A stretch of 8,725 nt of DNA from Polaromonas sp. (GTDB taxonomy: Bacteria > Pseudomonadota > Gammaproteobacteria > Burkholderiales > Burkholderiaceae_C). A program made the position numbers and the translations under genes. Below, in pieces: positions 1-5,788 of the stretch. Location: contig JAJAYS010000354.1 of assembly GCA_026786065.1 (NCBI GenBank), forward strand, positions 1 to 8,725, written 5' to 3'. Position 1 is the stretch's first letter. Each line of letters begins with the position of its first letter. The notes beneath the pieces were generated by a model. That model saw only the letters and a list, made by a program, of their open reading frames with translations, was not told the DNA's origin and did no database searches.

Positions 1-518
1 ATAGCTTTATGCGCCGGCCCTGCAAGGGTTACCGGCCGATTCAGCTTGCGCTCGAGATGCCGGACCAGGCTTTGTGCGTCGTCGAAGCTGCCGCCATCCT
101 GGCGCCCGCCCAAAAACCCGAGGTCCTGCTCGCCGAAGCGCGCCTTGGCCGACAGCTCCAGCTGCCGCCCGAGCTGCGCGTTGTTGCCGAGTTCGGCGTG
201 CGCATCGAGCGGCAGATGGTAGGCGTAGAGGTTGATCTCGTGTGCCAGCAACAGCGCCAGCCGCTGCTTCATCCAGCCGGTGACGCAGCCGCTCTGACCG
301 CGCCAGAACAGCCCGTGGTGAACAAACATCGCGTCGGCTCCGCTGGCGATGGCCGCTTCGATCAAGGCCCGGCTGGCGGTCACTCCCGAGACGATCTTGC
401 GAACCTCGATGCGGCCCTCGACCTGCAGTCCGTTAGGGCCGTAATCCTTGAAGCGGGACGGCAGCAGCAGGCCGTCAAAAGCCTGTAGCAGATCTTCACG
501 GTGGAGGCATGAACGCAT
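1..518 (-). CDS. Nif3-like dinuclear metal-centre protein (YbgI family), 3' end cut off by window
   Basis: The frame opens at an ATG (516-518) and stays open to the window edge, giving 172 codons; the C-terminal part lies outside. The N-terminal half of the Nif3/YbgI (DUF34) family is clear: FKDYGPNGLQVEG at residues 23-35, FVHHGLFW at 65-72 with the metal-binding His pair H67/H68, and NLYAYHLPLDAH at 96-107 with D105 as the likely further metal ligand, followed by GNN. The family forms toroidal hexamers with a two-metal site. Some members are labelled GTP cyclohydrolase I type 2, but the true substrate is generally unsettled, so I assign no reaction. Immediately before the ATG is AATAGGGGG, too close for a normal Shine-Dalgarno, so start and initiation mode are not certain. 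It is transcribed divergently from the DegS-like protease gene across a 174-nt gap. Confidence 0.9.
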   Translation of the reverse strand, partial: MRSCLHREDLLQAFDGLLLPSRFKDYGPNGLQVEGRIEVRKIVSGVTASRALIEAAIASGADAMFVHHGLFWRGQSGCVTGWMKQRLALLLAHEINLYAYHLPLDAHAELGNNAQLGRQLELSAKARFGEQDLGFLGGRQDGGSFDDAQSLVRHLERKLNRPVTLAGPAHKA

Positions 519-619
519 CCCCCTATTGTGTCAGCGCAAGCCGGCCCGAATCGGCGCCAGCCCCGCCGCCGCAGGGTTTACAGCGTTGGTGGACAATCAC
601 GGCCAGCGCCCAAAAAACC

Positions 620-633
620 CGGTTGTGCAACCG
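620..633. promoter_or_regulatory. Palindrome in the divergent Nif3-like / degS promoter region
   Basis: CGGTTG-tg-CAACCG is a perfect inverted repeat with 6-nt arms, 59 nt before the protease ATG and 101 nt before the Nif3-like ATG. It is flanked by an A-run on the left and a T-run on the right, so it could be an operator or a weak bidirectional hairpin. Its place between two divergent starts favours regulation, but I cannot name a binding protein and see no convincing -35/-10 pair beside it. The remainder of the 519-692 gap shows nothing else I can support. Confidence 0.3.
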
Positions 634-692
634 TTTTACGACCTTATCAAACCTTTCTCAAGACCTTCCGAAGATTTTTTCAGATCACAAAC

Positions 693-1850
693 ATGAAGCG
701 CAGCTGGCTCCTTTTTTCTCAAGCAGTGACGGTCTTGCTGGCCGTTTATTTTGTCGTCGCCACCCTGCAGCCGCAATGGCTGGGCAGCCGCGCATCGATT
801 GCCGGCGTGTCGGTGATCGAGGCGCCGGCCTCCAGCGCGGCGCGCACGCCTAGCGGCGGCGCCAGCTTCAGCGCGGCAGCCAAAGTGGCGTCGGCGGCCG
901 TGGTCAGCATCAACACCAGCAAGGCGGCGGCGCAAAACCCCAATGCCAACGATCCATGGTTCCGCTTCTTTTTTGGCGACCAGGGCCGGGGGCAGGCGCA
1001 AGGCGGGCTGGGCAGCGGGGTCATCATCAGCGCCAGCGGCTACATCCTGACAAACAACCACGTGGTCGATGGCGCCGATGCGATCGAGGTGGTGCTGAAC
1101 GACACCCGCAAAGCCAGCGCCAGGGTGATCGGCACCGACCCCGACACCGATCTGGCCATTTTGAAGATCGACCTCGACAAGCTCCCGGTGATCGTTTTGG
1201 GCGACTCCGATTCGCTTCAGGTCGGAGACCCGGTACTGGCCATCGGTAACCCGTTCGGCGTCGGCCAAACCGTGACCGGCGGCATCGTCAGCGCGCTCGG
1301 TCGCAACCAGCTGGGCATCAACACCTTCGAGAATTTCATCCAGACCGACGCCGCCATCAACCCTGGCAATTCCGGTGGAGCACTGGTCGATACCAACGGC
1401 CATTTGATGGGCATCAACACTGCCATTTATTCGCGTTCGGGGGGCTCGATGGGTATTGGCTTCGCGATTCCGGTTTCGACCGCACGCCAGGTGCTCGACG
1501 GCATCGTGCGCGACGGGCAGGTCACCCGTGGCTGGATCGGCGTCGAGCCGCAGGACCTGAACGCCGAGCTGGCCGAAACCTTCAACATCAAGCCGGCTGC
1601 GCTGAAAGCCGGCGGCGTCATCATCACCGGCGTGCTGCAAAGCGGCCCGGCCGCCCAGGCCGGCATACGGCCTGGCGACGTGATCACGGCCGTCAACGGC
1701 AAGCCGGTCGGCAATGTCAGCCAGCTTCTGACCGCCGTGGCCGCCCTCAAACCCGGCACGGCCGCCCCGCTCAGCGTGCTGCGCGGAAACGACGCCAGCG
1801 AAGTTCCGGTTACACCCGGCGTACGCCAGCGGCCCCGCGCCCAGCGCTAA
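693..1850 (+). CDS. degS: Membrane-anchored DegS/AlgW-like serine protease with one PDZ domain
   Basis: A 385-residue HtrA-family protease. Residues 5-24 form one hydrophobic anchor after MKR, putting the rest in the periplasm. A low-complexity Ala/Ser linker (about 40-65) leads to the chymotrypsin-fold domain (about 65-275) with the full triad: H123 in LTNNHVVDG, D153 in DTDLAIL and S227 in NPGNSGGAL. One PDZ domain follows (about 280-375: WIGVEPQDL, GPAAQAGIRPGDVI). A single TM plus a single PDZ matches DegS/AlgW, which cleave an anti-sigma factor during envelope stress, rather than DegP/DegQ with two PDZ domains. No rseA/mucA partner is visible, so the target is inferred. The frame is open upstream to 528, but that extension is Arg/Pro-rich and would bury the anchor, so I chose the ATG at 693, although its Shine-Dalgarno is weak. 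The gene is convergent with tatC. Confidence 0.9.
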   Translation: MKRSWLLFSQAVTVLLAVYFVVATLQPQWLGSRASIAGVSVIEAPASSAARTPSGGASFSAAAKVASAAVVSINTSKAAAQNPNANDPWFRFFFGDQGRGQAQGGLGSGVIISASGYILTNNHVVDGADAIEVVLNDTRKASARVIGTDPDTDLAILKIDLDKLPVIVLGDSDSLQVGDPVLAIGNPFGVGQTVTGGIVSALGRNQLGINTFENFIQTDAAINPGNSGGALVDTNGHLMGINTAIYSRSGGSMGIGFAIPVSTARQVLDGIVRDGQVTRGWIGVEPQDLNAELAETFNIKPAALKAGGVIITGVLQSGPAAQAGIRPGDVITAVNGKPVGNVSQLLTAVAALKPGTAAPLSVLRGNDASEVPVTPGVRQRPRAQR

Positions 1851-1859
1851 AGCCCTGCT

Positions 1860-1879
1860 GCTTGCCAGCTGCAAGCTTT
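1860..1879 (+). terminator. Possible weak terminator after the DegS-like gene
   Basis: Ten nucleotides past the stop, GCTTGC-cagct-GCAAGC forms a perfect 6-bp stem with a 5-nt loop, followed by TTT and then G. Position and shape fit an intrinsic terminator, but the stem and T-tract are short, so termination may be partial or Rho-dependent. Confidence 0.35.
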
Positions 1880-1936
1880 GCGCATGCGATTTATGCGGCG
1901 CATCCGGCTCTGCCACGCTGCTCTGGAGCGGCTGTC

Positions 1937-1990
1937 GCTATAAATTTTGTAGCTGCCTACGCCCGTAAATATTGGTCAAAATCGGTTTTT
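1937..1990 (+). repeat. Dispersed intergenic repeat, copy 1
   Basis: This aligns without gaps over its first ~45 nt with the stretch starting at 5693. The best core, 1959-1981, matches 5715-5737 at 19 of 23 positions: ACGCCCGT, three variable bases, TATTGGTC, one variable base, AAA. The left part has inverted ends GCTA...TAGC (1937-1940 / 1950-1953) around an A/T-rich centre. It lies in the 207-nt gap between the convergent protease and tatC genes, outside any coding frame. Similar short non-coding elements recur in Comamonadaceae genomes; that is from memory, not from a search. Confidence 0.65.
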
Positions 1991-2009
1991 CATTGATGGC
2001 GTGACCAAT
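1971..2009. repeat. Inverted repeat between convergent degS and tatC
   Basis: ATTGGTCA (1971-1978) is repeated as TGACCAAT (2002-2009), a perfect 8-nt inverted repeat around a 23-nt loop. The left arm lies in the dispersed repeat; the right arm is followed by TGGCCGATT, which resembles the end of repeat copy 2 (GGCCGATT at 5738-5745). It sits 48 nt beyond the tatC stop and could form a hairpin ending transcription from either side. Neither strand has a strong T-tract after the stem, so terminator function is only possible. Confidence 0.45.
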
Positions 2010-2057
2010 CTGGCCGATTCCCGCTGCAAACCGCTTCACGCCTGCCACCGACCTGCT

Positions 2058-2867
2058 TCAGGACTTGGCGGTTTCGGTGTCGGGCTTTTCGTCCGGCGCC
2101 TTGGTGTTTTTGAGGAAAAGCTGCGCCGCCAGAATGCCGACTTCATACAGGCTGCCGACGACCGCCAACAGCATCAGCATCGAGCCCGCGTCAGGCGGCG
2201 TGACCAGAGCGGTGCCGACCGCTGCCGCCACCCAGAAGTAGCCCCGGTACTCACGAAGCTGGGCCACTGTCAATACGCCCATCCGCACAAGCAGGATGAC
2301 GGCGATCGGCACTTCGAAAGCCAGACCGAACGCCAGAAACATGCCGATCACGAAGCTCAGGTACTCCTCGATGTCTGGCGCTGCCGTGATGGACTTGGGC
2401 GCAAAGCTCTGGATGAAACTGAACACCTGGCCGAAGACGATGAAATAGGAGAACGCCACGCCGATAAAAAACAGCAGCGTGCTGGAGATCACCAGCGGCA
2501 TTACCAGTTTCTTTTCATGCGAATAAAGGCCGGGGGCCACAAAGGCCCAAAGCTGGTAAAGCACCACCGGCAAGGCAATCATGAAGGCCGCCATGAACAA
2601 AATCTTGATCGGCACGACAAAAGGCGAAATCACGTTGGTCGCGATCAGCGTGGTGCCAGCCGGCAAGGTGGCCACCAGCGGTGCCGCCATCAGGTCGTAA
2701 AGCGCGCCGGGACCCGGGAAAACGGCCAGCAGCGCGGCAGCGATGCCGATCGCGGCAACCGCGCGAATCATGCGGTCGCGCAGCTCCACCAGGTGCTGGA
2801 CGAAGGGCTGCTCGGTGCCAGCCAGCTCGTCGGGCTTGTCGGTTTTGTCGTTTCGGGGGTCGCTCAT
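2058..2867 (-). CDS. tatC: Sec-independent protein translocase subunit TatC
   Basis: TatC is the multi-spanning inner-membrane receptor of the twin-arginine translocase; with TatB it binds RR signal peptides of folded precursors. The protein is 269 residues, slightly longer than E. coli TatC. After a charged N-terminus the family signature FVQHLVELRDR appears at 22-32, then six hydrophobic spans at about 34-54, 86-107, 122-147, 170-194, 207-222 and 229-247. SPFVVPIKI (81-89) and FVAPGLYSHEKK (109-120, with E118 in the place of the signal-peptide-binding Glu of E. coli TatC) are present, so it appears intact. The charged tail ends DTETAKS. The ATG at 2865-2867 has no purine-rich Shine-Dalgarno on this strand. 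It is last in the tatA-tatB-tatC order, 117 nt after the tatB frame, and convergent with the DegS-like gene. Confidence 0.96.
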   Translation of the reverse strand: MSDPRNDKTDKPDELAGTEQPFVQHLVELRDRMIRAVAAIGIAAALLAVFPGPGALYDLMAAPLVATLPAGTTLIATNVISPFVVPIKILFMAAFMIALPVVLYQLWAFVAPGLYSHEKKLVMPLVISSTLLFFIGVAFSYFIVFGQVFSFIQSFAPKSITAAPDIEEYLSFVIGMFLAFGLAFEVPIAVILLVRMGVLTVAQLREYRGYFWVAAAVGTALVTPPDAGSMLMLLAVVGSLYEVGILAAQLFLKNTKAPDEKPDTETAKS

Positions 2868-2887
2868 GGAGGAAGTGTGCGCTGAAA

Positions 2888-2901
2888 ATCTGCTTGCAGA
2901 T
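2888..2901 (-). repeat. Short hairpin in the tatB-tatC gap
   Basis: ATCTGC-tt-GCAGAT is a perfect inverted repeat 20 nt before the tatC ATG. On the transcribed minus strand it is followed by TTTTC-like sequence (counting the last base of the arm). As RNA the stem would be about 5 bp with a 4-nt loop. It might modulate tatC expression or be a remnant processing site. The rest of the 117-nt gap shows nothing clear. Confidence 0.3.
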
Positions 2902-2984
2902 GGCTGGCAGACGGTGAAAAAATGAAATGGCCCGAAGCCGACTCGCCCGGTGGCGCCGCAGCCCCGCCGCCGCAGGTCAGCAAC

Positions 2985-3488
2985 TCAAAAATGCCGTCCT
3001 GCCTGTGCGCCCGGCCGGGGCCTGAAGCGGGCGACGCGGGCTGCTCCGGACTGGGCGCGGGTCCGTACGCCGGAGCGTGCCTTGAACCACTGCGGCGTGG
3101 CGCCAGTTTTTAATCGCCAGTTCTTTTTGGGATGCCGGTATTCCGGAAAAACAATCATGCCCTCGGGCTCGCCGCCAGACCCGCCCGAATCGCCGGCCGA
3201 CGACGAGCCGCCGGTCGCCTCAGACCAGGATTTCTCGAAGTCACTTTTCTCGGTGTGGATGGAGTTTTCAACGTCGCGTGCTGCTCCTACGACGCTGTCT
3301 TTCATCTTCTTCAGCTCGTCCAGCTCCATTGAGCGATTGACTTCCTGCTTGACGTCGGCCACATAACGCTGGGCTTTGCCCAGCAGCGTTCCGACGGTGC
3401 GAGCGAGCCGGGGCAGCTATTCAGGGCCGATGACGATCAGCGCCACTGCGCCGATCAGCATGATTTTGGATATGCCGAGGTCGATCAT
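2985..3488 (-). pseudogene. tatB: tatB interrupted by an in-frame TAG at codon 24
   Basis: The frame from ATG 3486-3488 reads MIDLGISKIMLIGAVALIV then IGPE, the normal TatB membrane helix and hinge. Codon 24 (3417-3419) is TAG, followed in the same frame by [19 protein letters not shown], the expected amphipathic helix. Lysine is normally found here (GPEKLP), so one base change (AAG to TAG) explains the stop. The rest is undamaged: a charged helix (about 44-75), a Gly/Ser-rich linker (about 93-110) and the conserved tail [11 protein letters not shown] from codon 117, ending in TGA at 2985-2987, for 167 codons in all. Translation as written yields 23 residues. Restart candidates are GTG codon 43 and ATG codon 54, both lacking the membrane helix and a good ribosome site. 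TatB is needed with TatC for receptor function, so this is a recent nonsense mutation, a sequencing error, or a suppressed stop. Confidence 0.9.
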
Positions 3489-3590
3489 GGGTGTTGCGCG
3501 ATCCCTGAAGCGCGCAGTGCCGCCACGCGTTCCAGTGAGCCCGTGCGGCGGGCGCGCTGCGCCGCGAAAACGGTCGGCACCATGCGCTGG

Positions 3591-3848
3591 TTACGAGCGC
3601 GGGCGCGCTTCGACATCGATTGTGGTTTTGTCGGCCGGCTTTTCGGCGGCTTGGGCGTTGGTGACTTGGCCGGGCACCACGGCAGCGGCGGTTTTGTCGT
3701 CGCTTTGACCGCCTTCTTTCATGCCATCTTTGAAGCCCTTTACAGCGCCGCCGAGATCGCCGCCCATGTTCCTGAGCTTCTTGGTGCCGAAAACCATCAC
3801 TACGATGAGCAGCACAATCAGCCAGTGCCAGATTGAAAAAGAACCCAT
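3591..3848 (-). CDS. tatA: Sec-independent protein translocase subunit TatA
   Basis: TatA oligomerises at the membrane to form the translocation site for folded proteins recruited by TatBC. The 85-residue protein has the standard layout: a short N-terminal helix (residues 6-20, [15 protein letters not shown]), the FG hinge at 20-21 followed by TKKL, an amphipathic helix with Gly pairs ([18 protein letters not shown], 27-44), and a hydrophilic, poorly conserved tail. The ATG at 3846-3848 is well supported by AGGAG at 3855-3859 on this strand, six nucleotides upstream. It is first of the tatABC group, 102 nt ahead of tatB and 202 nt after the HIT gene. That 202-nt gap could hold a tat promoter; the only hint is a -10-like TAGAAT (complement of 3909-3914) without a recognisable -35. 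Confidence 0.96.
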   Translation of the reverse strand: MGSFSIWHWLIVLLIVVMVFGTKKLRNMGGDLGGAVKGFKDGMKEGGQSDDKTAAAVVPGQVTNAQAAEKPADKTTIDVEARPRS

Positions 3849-3854
3849 GTTTTT

Positions 3855-3859
3855 CTCCT
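3855..3859 (-). promoter_or_regulatory. Strong Shine-Dalgarno of tatA
   Basis: The minus strand reads CAGGAGAAAAACATG: AGGAG lies six nucleotides before the tatA ATG. It fixes that start and contrasts with the weak or absent ribosome sites of tatB, tatC and several his genes here. Confidence 0.75.
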
Positions 3860-4050
3860 GAATTGGAAAGGCGCAGCTTTCGCTTCGCCGTGTTGGACAA
3901 CTCTCTTGATTCTAAAGGCCGCCGCACCCGCCCGGCCATTACACGCAATACGAAGACGGGTTAGTGGCCGATCTGCCGGCCGAGCGCAATAACCGGTTCC
4001 CGGCGTCAGCACCGCAATGGCGCGCGCGGTGCCGATCGATGTTGTGCGAC

Positions 4051-4410
4051 TCAGCCCTTGAGCCAGGGGCGGGGACCGCCCATGACGTGAACGTGCAGGT
4101 GGTGCACCTCTTGTCCGCCCTGCGCACCCGTGTTCAGCAGCAGCCGAAAGCCGCCTGCCGGATACGGCGTACAGCCCTGCTCGATCGCCAGTTTCGGCGC
4201 GAGCACCATCATGCGGCCCAGCCAGGCGGCGTCTTCATTTGTGGCGTCGGCCATCGACGCGATGTGGCGCTTCGGAATCATCAAGAAATGCACCGGCGCC
4301 CATGGCGCGATGTCGTGAAACGCAAACAATTCGTCGTCTTCATAGACCTTGCGGCTCGGTATGGCGCCGGCCGCGATCTTGCAAAAAATGCAGTTATCGA
4401 GGTGCGCCAC
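4051..4410 (-). CDS. hinT: HIT-family (HinT-like) nucleotide-binding hydrolase
   Basis: HIT proteins of the HinT branch hydrolyse AMP linked by phosphoramidate or acyl-phosphate bonds, such as aminoacyl-adenylates and adenosine phosphoramidate. From the GTG at 4408-4410 the protein is 119 residues, the usual HinT length. CIFCKIAAG (7-15) carries the CxxC pair, and HHLHVHVMGGP (103-113) holds the histidine triad H104-x-H106-x-H108. The GTG start is preferred because GAGG lies nine nucleotides upstream and it follows the stop of the preceding gene by four nucleotides. An upstream ATG at 4438-4440 would add ten residues and overlap that gene by 26 nt; it is possible but has a poorer ribosome site. 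The gene sits between the small membrane protein and tatA. The substrate in this organism is inferred from the family. Confidence 0.93.
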   Translation of the reverse strand: MAHLDNCIFCKIAAGAIPSRKVYEDDELFAFHDIAPWAPVHFLMIPKRHIASMADATNEDAAWLGRMMVLAPKLAIEQGCTPYPAGGFRLLLNTGAQGGQEVHHLHVHVMGGPRPWLKG

Positions 4411-4414
4411 TGCC

Positions 4415-4792
4415 TCAAGCCTCAACCGAGCGTCCGGCATTCATCCGGACCATGCCTTTGACGATGCGGTACAAAAACCACAACGAAATCAAGCCCCAGG
4501 CGATCCAGCCCGGCGCGATAAACACCAGCCACAGCCATGACGTAAGCAAATACAGCACGCCAGCCCACAACACCGAGCGGATGCGCCAGCTGAAGTGCGA
4601 GGCCTGCCAGGTGCCGGCCGCATCGCCGCGCTTGATCAGGTCGATCACCAGCGCGATCAGCAGCAGCGCAATCGACACCTGCGCGCCGGGCAGCACCGCC
4701 GCCACCGCCACCACCAGGTGCAGCAAGTAGCTGATCCAGCCCCACATACGAAGCCCTTCGTCGGGTTCGATGGTCACAATGTCTTGCGTCAC
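4415..4792 (-). CDS. Small four-helix membrane protein (DUF4870-like)
   Basis: A 125-residue protein of unknown function. Hydrophobic segments lie at about 20-35, 38-53, 73-93 and 95-111, joined by a short basic/polar loop with TWQASHFSWRIRS (61-73), a feature resembling DUF4870-type proteins, where an H..W.IR pattern links the helix pairs. The short N-terminus (MTQDIVTIEPDEG) is acidic and the C-terminus (MVRMNAGRSVEA) basic to neutral. The start is GTG 4790-4792, with a strong AAGGAG at 4798-4803 five nucleotides upstream. It begins 12 nt after the hisE stop, and the downstream HIT gene starts four nucleotides after its own stop, so all three are probably co-transcribed and translationally linked. 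From memory, a small membrane protein here is also seen in other Burkholderiales his-tat clusters. I propose no function. Confidence 0.85.
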   Translation of the reverse strand: MTQDIVTIEPDEGLRMWGWISYLLHLVVAVAAVLPGAQVSIALLLIALVIDLIKRGDAAGTWQASHFSWRIRSVLWAGVLYLLTSWLWLVFIAPGWIAWGLISLWFLYRIVKGMVRMNAGRSVEA

Positions 4793-4804
4793 AGGCGCTC
4801 CTTT

Positions 4805-5191
4805 CTAGTCGTTCGATGCATCGCGGGCTTGGGCCTTTCGCAGCGCCTTTTCCTCGATGCCGCTGGTGCCGGCCCGGCGCTCCAGCTCTGCAATCACGTC
4901 GGCCGGGCTCAGCCCGTAGTGCGCTAGTGCAATCATGCTGTGAAACCACAAATCGGCCACCTCGCCGACGAATTTGCCCTTCAACTCTTCGGAATTTCCG
5001 GCGCAGTCGAGGTCTTTCGCGGCCATCACCGCTTCGGTCGCCTCTTCACCGATTTTTTTCAGGAAGGCATCGGGGCCGCGATGCAGCAGCCGGGCAACGT
5101 AGCTCGCCTCCGGGTCGCCGCCGTGGGCCGGCTTGCGGCTTTCGATGGTTTGCGCCAGCCGGGCCAGCGAATCGTTGGAGGAAAAATTCAT
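4805..5191 (-). CDS. hisE: Phosphoribosyl-ATP pyrophosphatase HisE
   Basis: HisE hydrolyses phosphoribosyl-ATP to phosphoribosyl-AMP and pyrophosphate, the second step of histidine synthesis, in the cytoplasm. The 128-residue all-alpha protein belongs to the MazG/HisE superfamily and shows its metal-binding motifs: [15 protein letters not shown] at 45-59 with E49, E50 and E53, and [14 protein letters not shown] at 76-89 with E77 and D80. The N-terminus ([13 protein letters not shown]) and [18 protein letters not shown] are typical. The length is slightly above a bare HisE (about 100-110 residues) because of extra residues at both ends. It is a separate gene, not fused to HisI as in enterobacteria. 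The ATG at 5189-5191 follows the hisI stop by nine nucleotides and has only a weak GAAG upstream, suggesting coupling to hisI translation. Confidence 0.96.
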   Translation of the reverse strand: MNFSSNDSLARLAQTIESRKPAHGGDPEASYVARLLHRGPDAFLKKIGEEATEAVMAAKDLDCAGNSEELKGKFVGEVADLWFHSMIALAHYGLSPADVIAELERRAGTSGIEEKALRKAQARDASND

Positions 5192-5200
5192 GACTTCGAG

Positions 5201-5590
5201 TTAGGTATAGATGTCTTCAGGACGCTTCAATACCGGGTCGGTGACCTGCCACCGGCCATCTTTGTACACGCTGAAGAAACAACTGTGGCGCCCAGTGTGG
5301 CACGCGATGCCTGGGTCATGACCGAGCTGCGTGATCTTCAGCAAGAGCACGTCGGCGTCGCAATCGACGCGGATTTCATGGACGGTCTGAAAATGCCCCG
5401 ACGCCTCACCCTTGTGCCAGAGCTTGCCGCGTGAGCGACTGAAGTACACCGCCTGGCCGCTTTCAGCCGTTTTCTGCAGCGCCTCGCGGTTCATCCAGGC
5501 GAACATCAGCACGTCGCCGCTGTGCGCATCCTGGGCAATGGCTGGCACCAGGCCTTTGTCGCCCCACTTGATTTCGTCGAGCCAGCTCAT
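5201..5590 (-). CDS. hisI: Phosphoribosyl-AMP cyclohydrolase HisI
   Basis: HisI opens the adenine ring of phosphoribosyl-AMP to give ProFAR, the third step of histidine synthesis. The 129-residue protein is a stand-alone cyclohydrolase. Visible motifs are FAWMNREAL (30-38), [18 protein letters not shown] (49-66), the Mg-binding DCDAD at 76-80, and [11 protein letters not shown] at 96-106. The conserved cysteines C77, C97 and C104 are the likely zinc ligands across the dimer. The ATG at 5588-5590 gives the family-typical N-terminus MSWLDEIKW; its Shine-Dalgarno is poor. It lies 198 nt downstream of hisF, with a dispersed repeat between them, and nine nucleotides upstream of hisE. The large gap means hisI-hisE could have its own promoter, though I see no clear one. 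Confidence 0.96.
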   Translation of the reverse strand: MSWLDEIKWGDKGLVPAIAQDAHSGDVLMFAWMNREALQKTAESGQAVYFSRSRGKLWHKGEASGHFQTVHEIRVDCDADVLLLKITQLGHDPGIACHTGRHSCFFSVYKDGRWQVTDPVLKRPEDIYT

Positions 5591-5692
5591 GGGCGGATTG
5601 TCGCTGATGGCGTTCTAAGGCGCCCTGACTTCTCGCCCTGTGCGCGGCCGAGCGCAGACGCACCGGTTGCGGTTGAAAACCTCTGCCGATTT

Positions 5693-5746
5693 GCTGCTTT
5701 TTTAATAGCTTATAACGCCCGTTTTTATTGGTCTAAAGGCCGATTC
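5693..5746 (+). repeat. Dispersed intergenic repeat, copy 2
   Basis: The second copy of the element at 1937-1990, in the same orientation, inside the 198-nt gap between hisF and hisI. It has the same layout: GCT, an A/T-rich stretch, TAGCT, then ACGCCCGT, TTT, TATTGGTC, T, AAA (5715-5737), ending GGCCGATT (5738-5745). The wobble-tolerant pair ATTGG / CCGAT (5727-5731 / 5740-5744) could form a small stem. It is non-coding and within a probable operon, so it would be transcribed as part of the his mRNA. The rest of this gap shows no gene. Confidence 0.65.
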
Positions 5747-5788
5747 AAGCACTGTACTGGACGTCAAAATCACCTCGAAACCTGCGCA

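Noticed and set aside
528..692. Upstream extension of the DegS-like frame, adding 55 residues
   Set aside because: The extension is Arg/Pro-rich with no family similarity and would place the N-terminal membrane anchor internally; MKRSWLLF at 693 is a normal anchor start.
636..1916. Long minus-strand open frame (426 codons) opposite the protease gene
   Set aside because: It is antisense to a clear HtrA-family gene, is Ala/Arg/His/Asp-rich as expected for the complement of a high-GC gene, and shows no domain.
2001..2885. Plus-strand open frame (294 codons) opposite tatC
   Set aside because: It is the complement of tatC; the composition is Gln/His/Arg-rich without recognisable motifs, a usual shadow in GC-rich DNA.
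3909..3914. -10-like TAGAAT (minus strand) about 60 nt upstream of tatA
   Set aside because: No -35-like hexamer occurs at 16-18 nt; the nearest TTGCGT is about 28 nt away. Not enough to call a promoter.
3911..3922. TCTAAAGGCCG, identical to part of dispersed repeat copy 2
   Set aside because: Only 11 nt match and neither side resembles the rest of the repeat, so it is probably chance or too small a remnant to call.
3818..4012. Possible small minus-strand gene between the HIT gene and tatA
   Set aside because: It overlaps the tatA start and its good ribosome site in another frame; the sequence is low-complexity with no membrane helix or motif.
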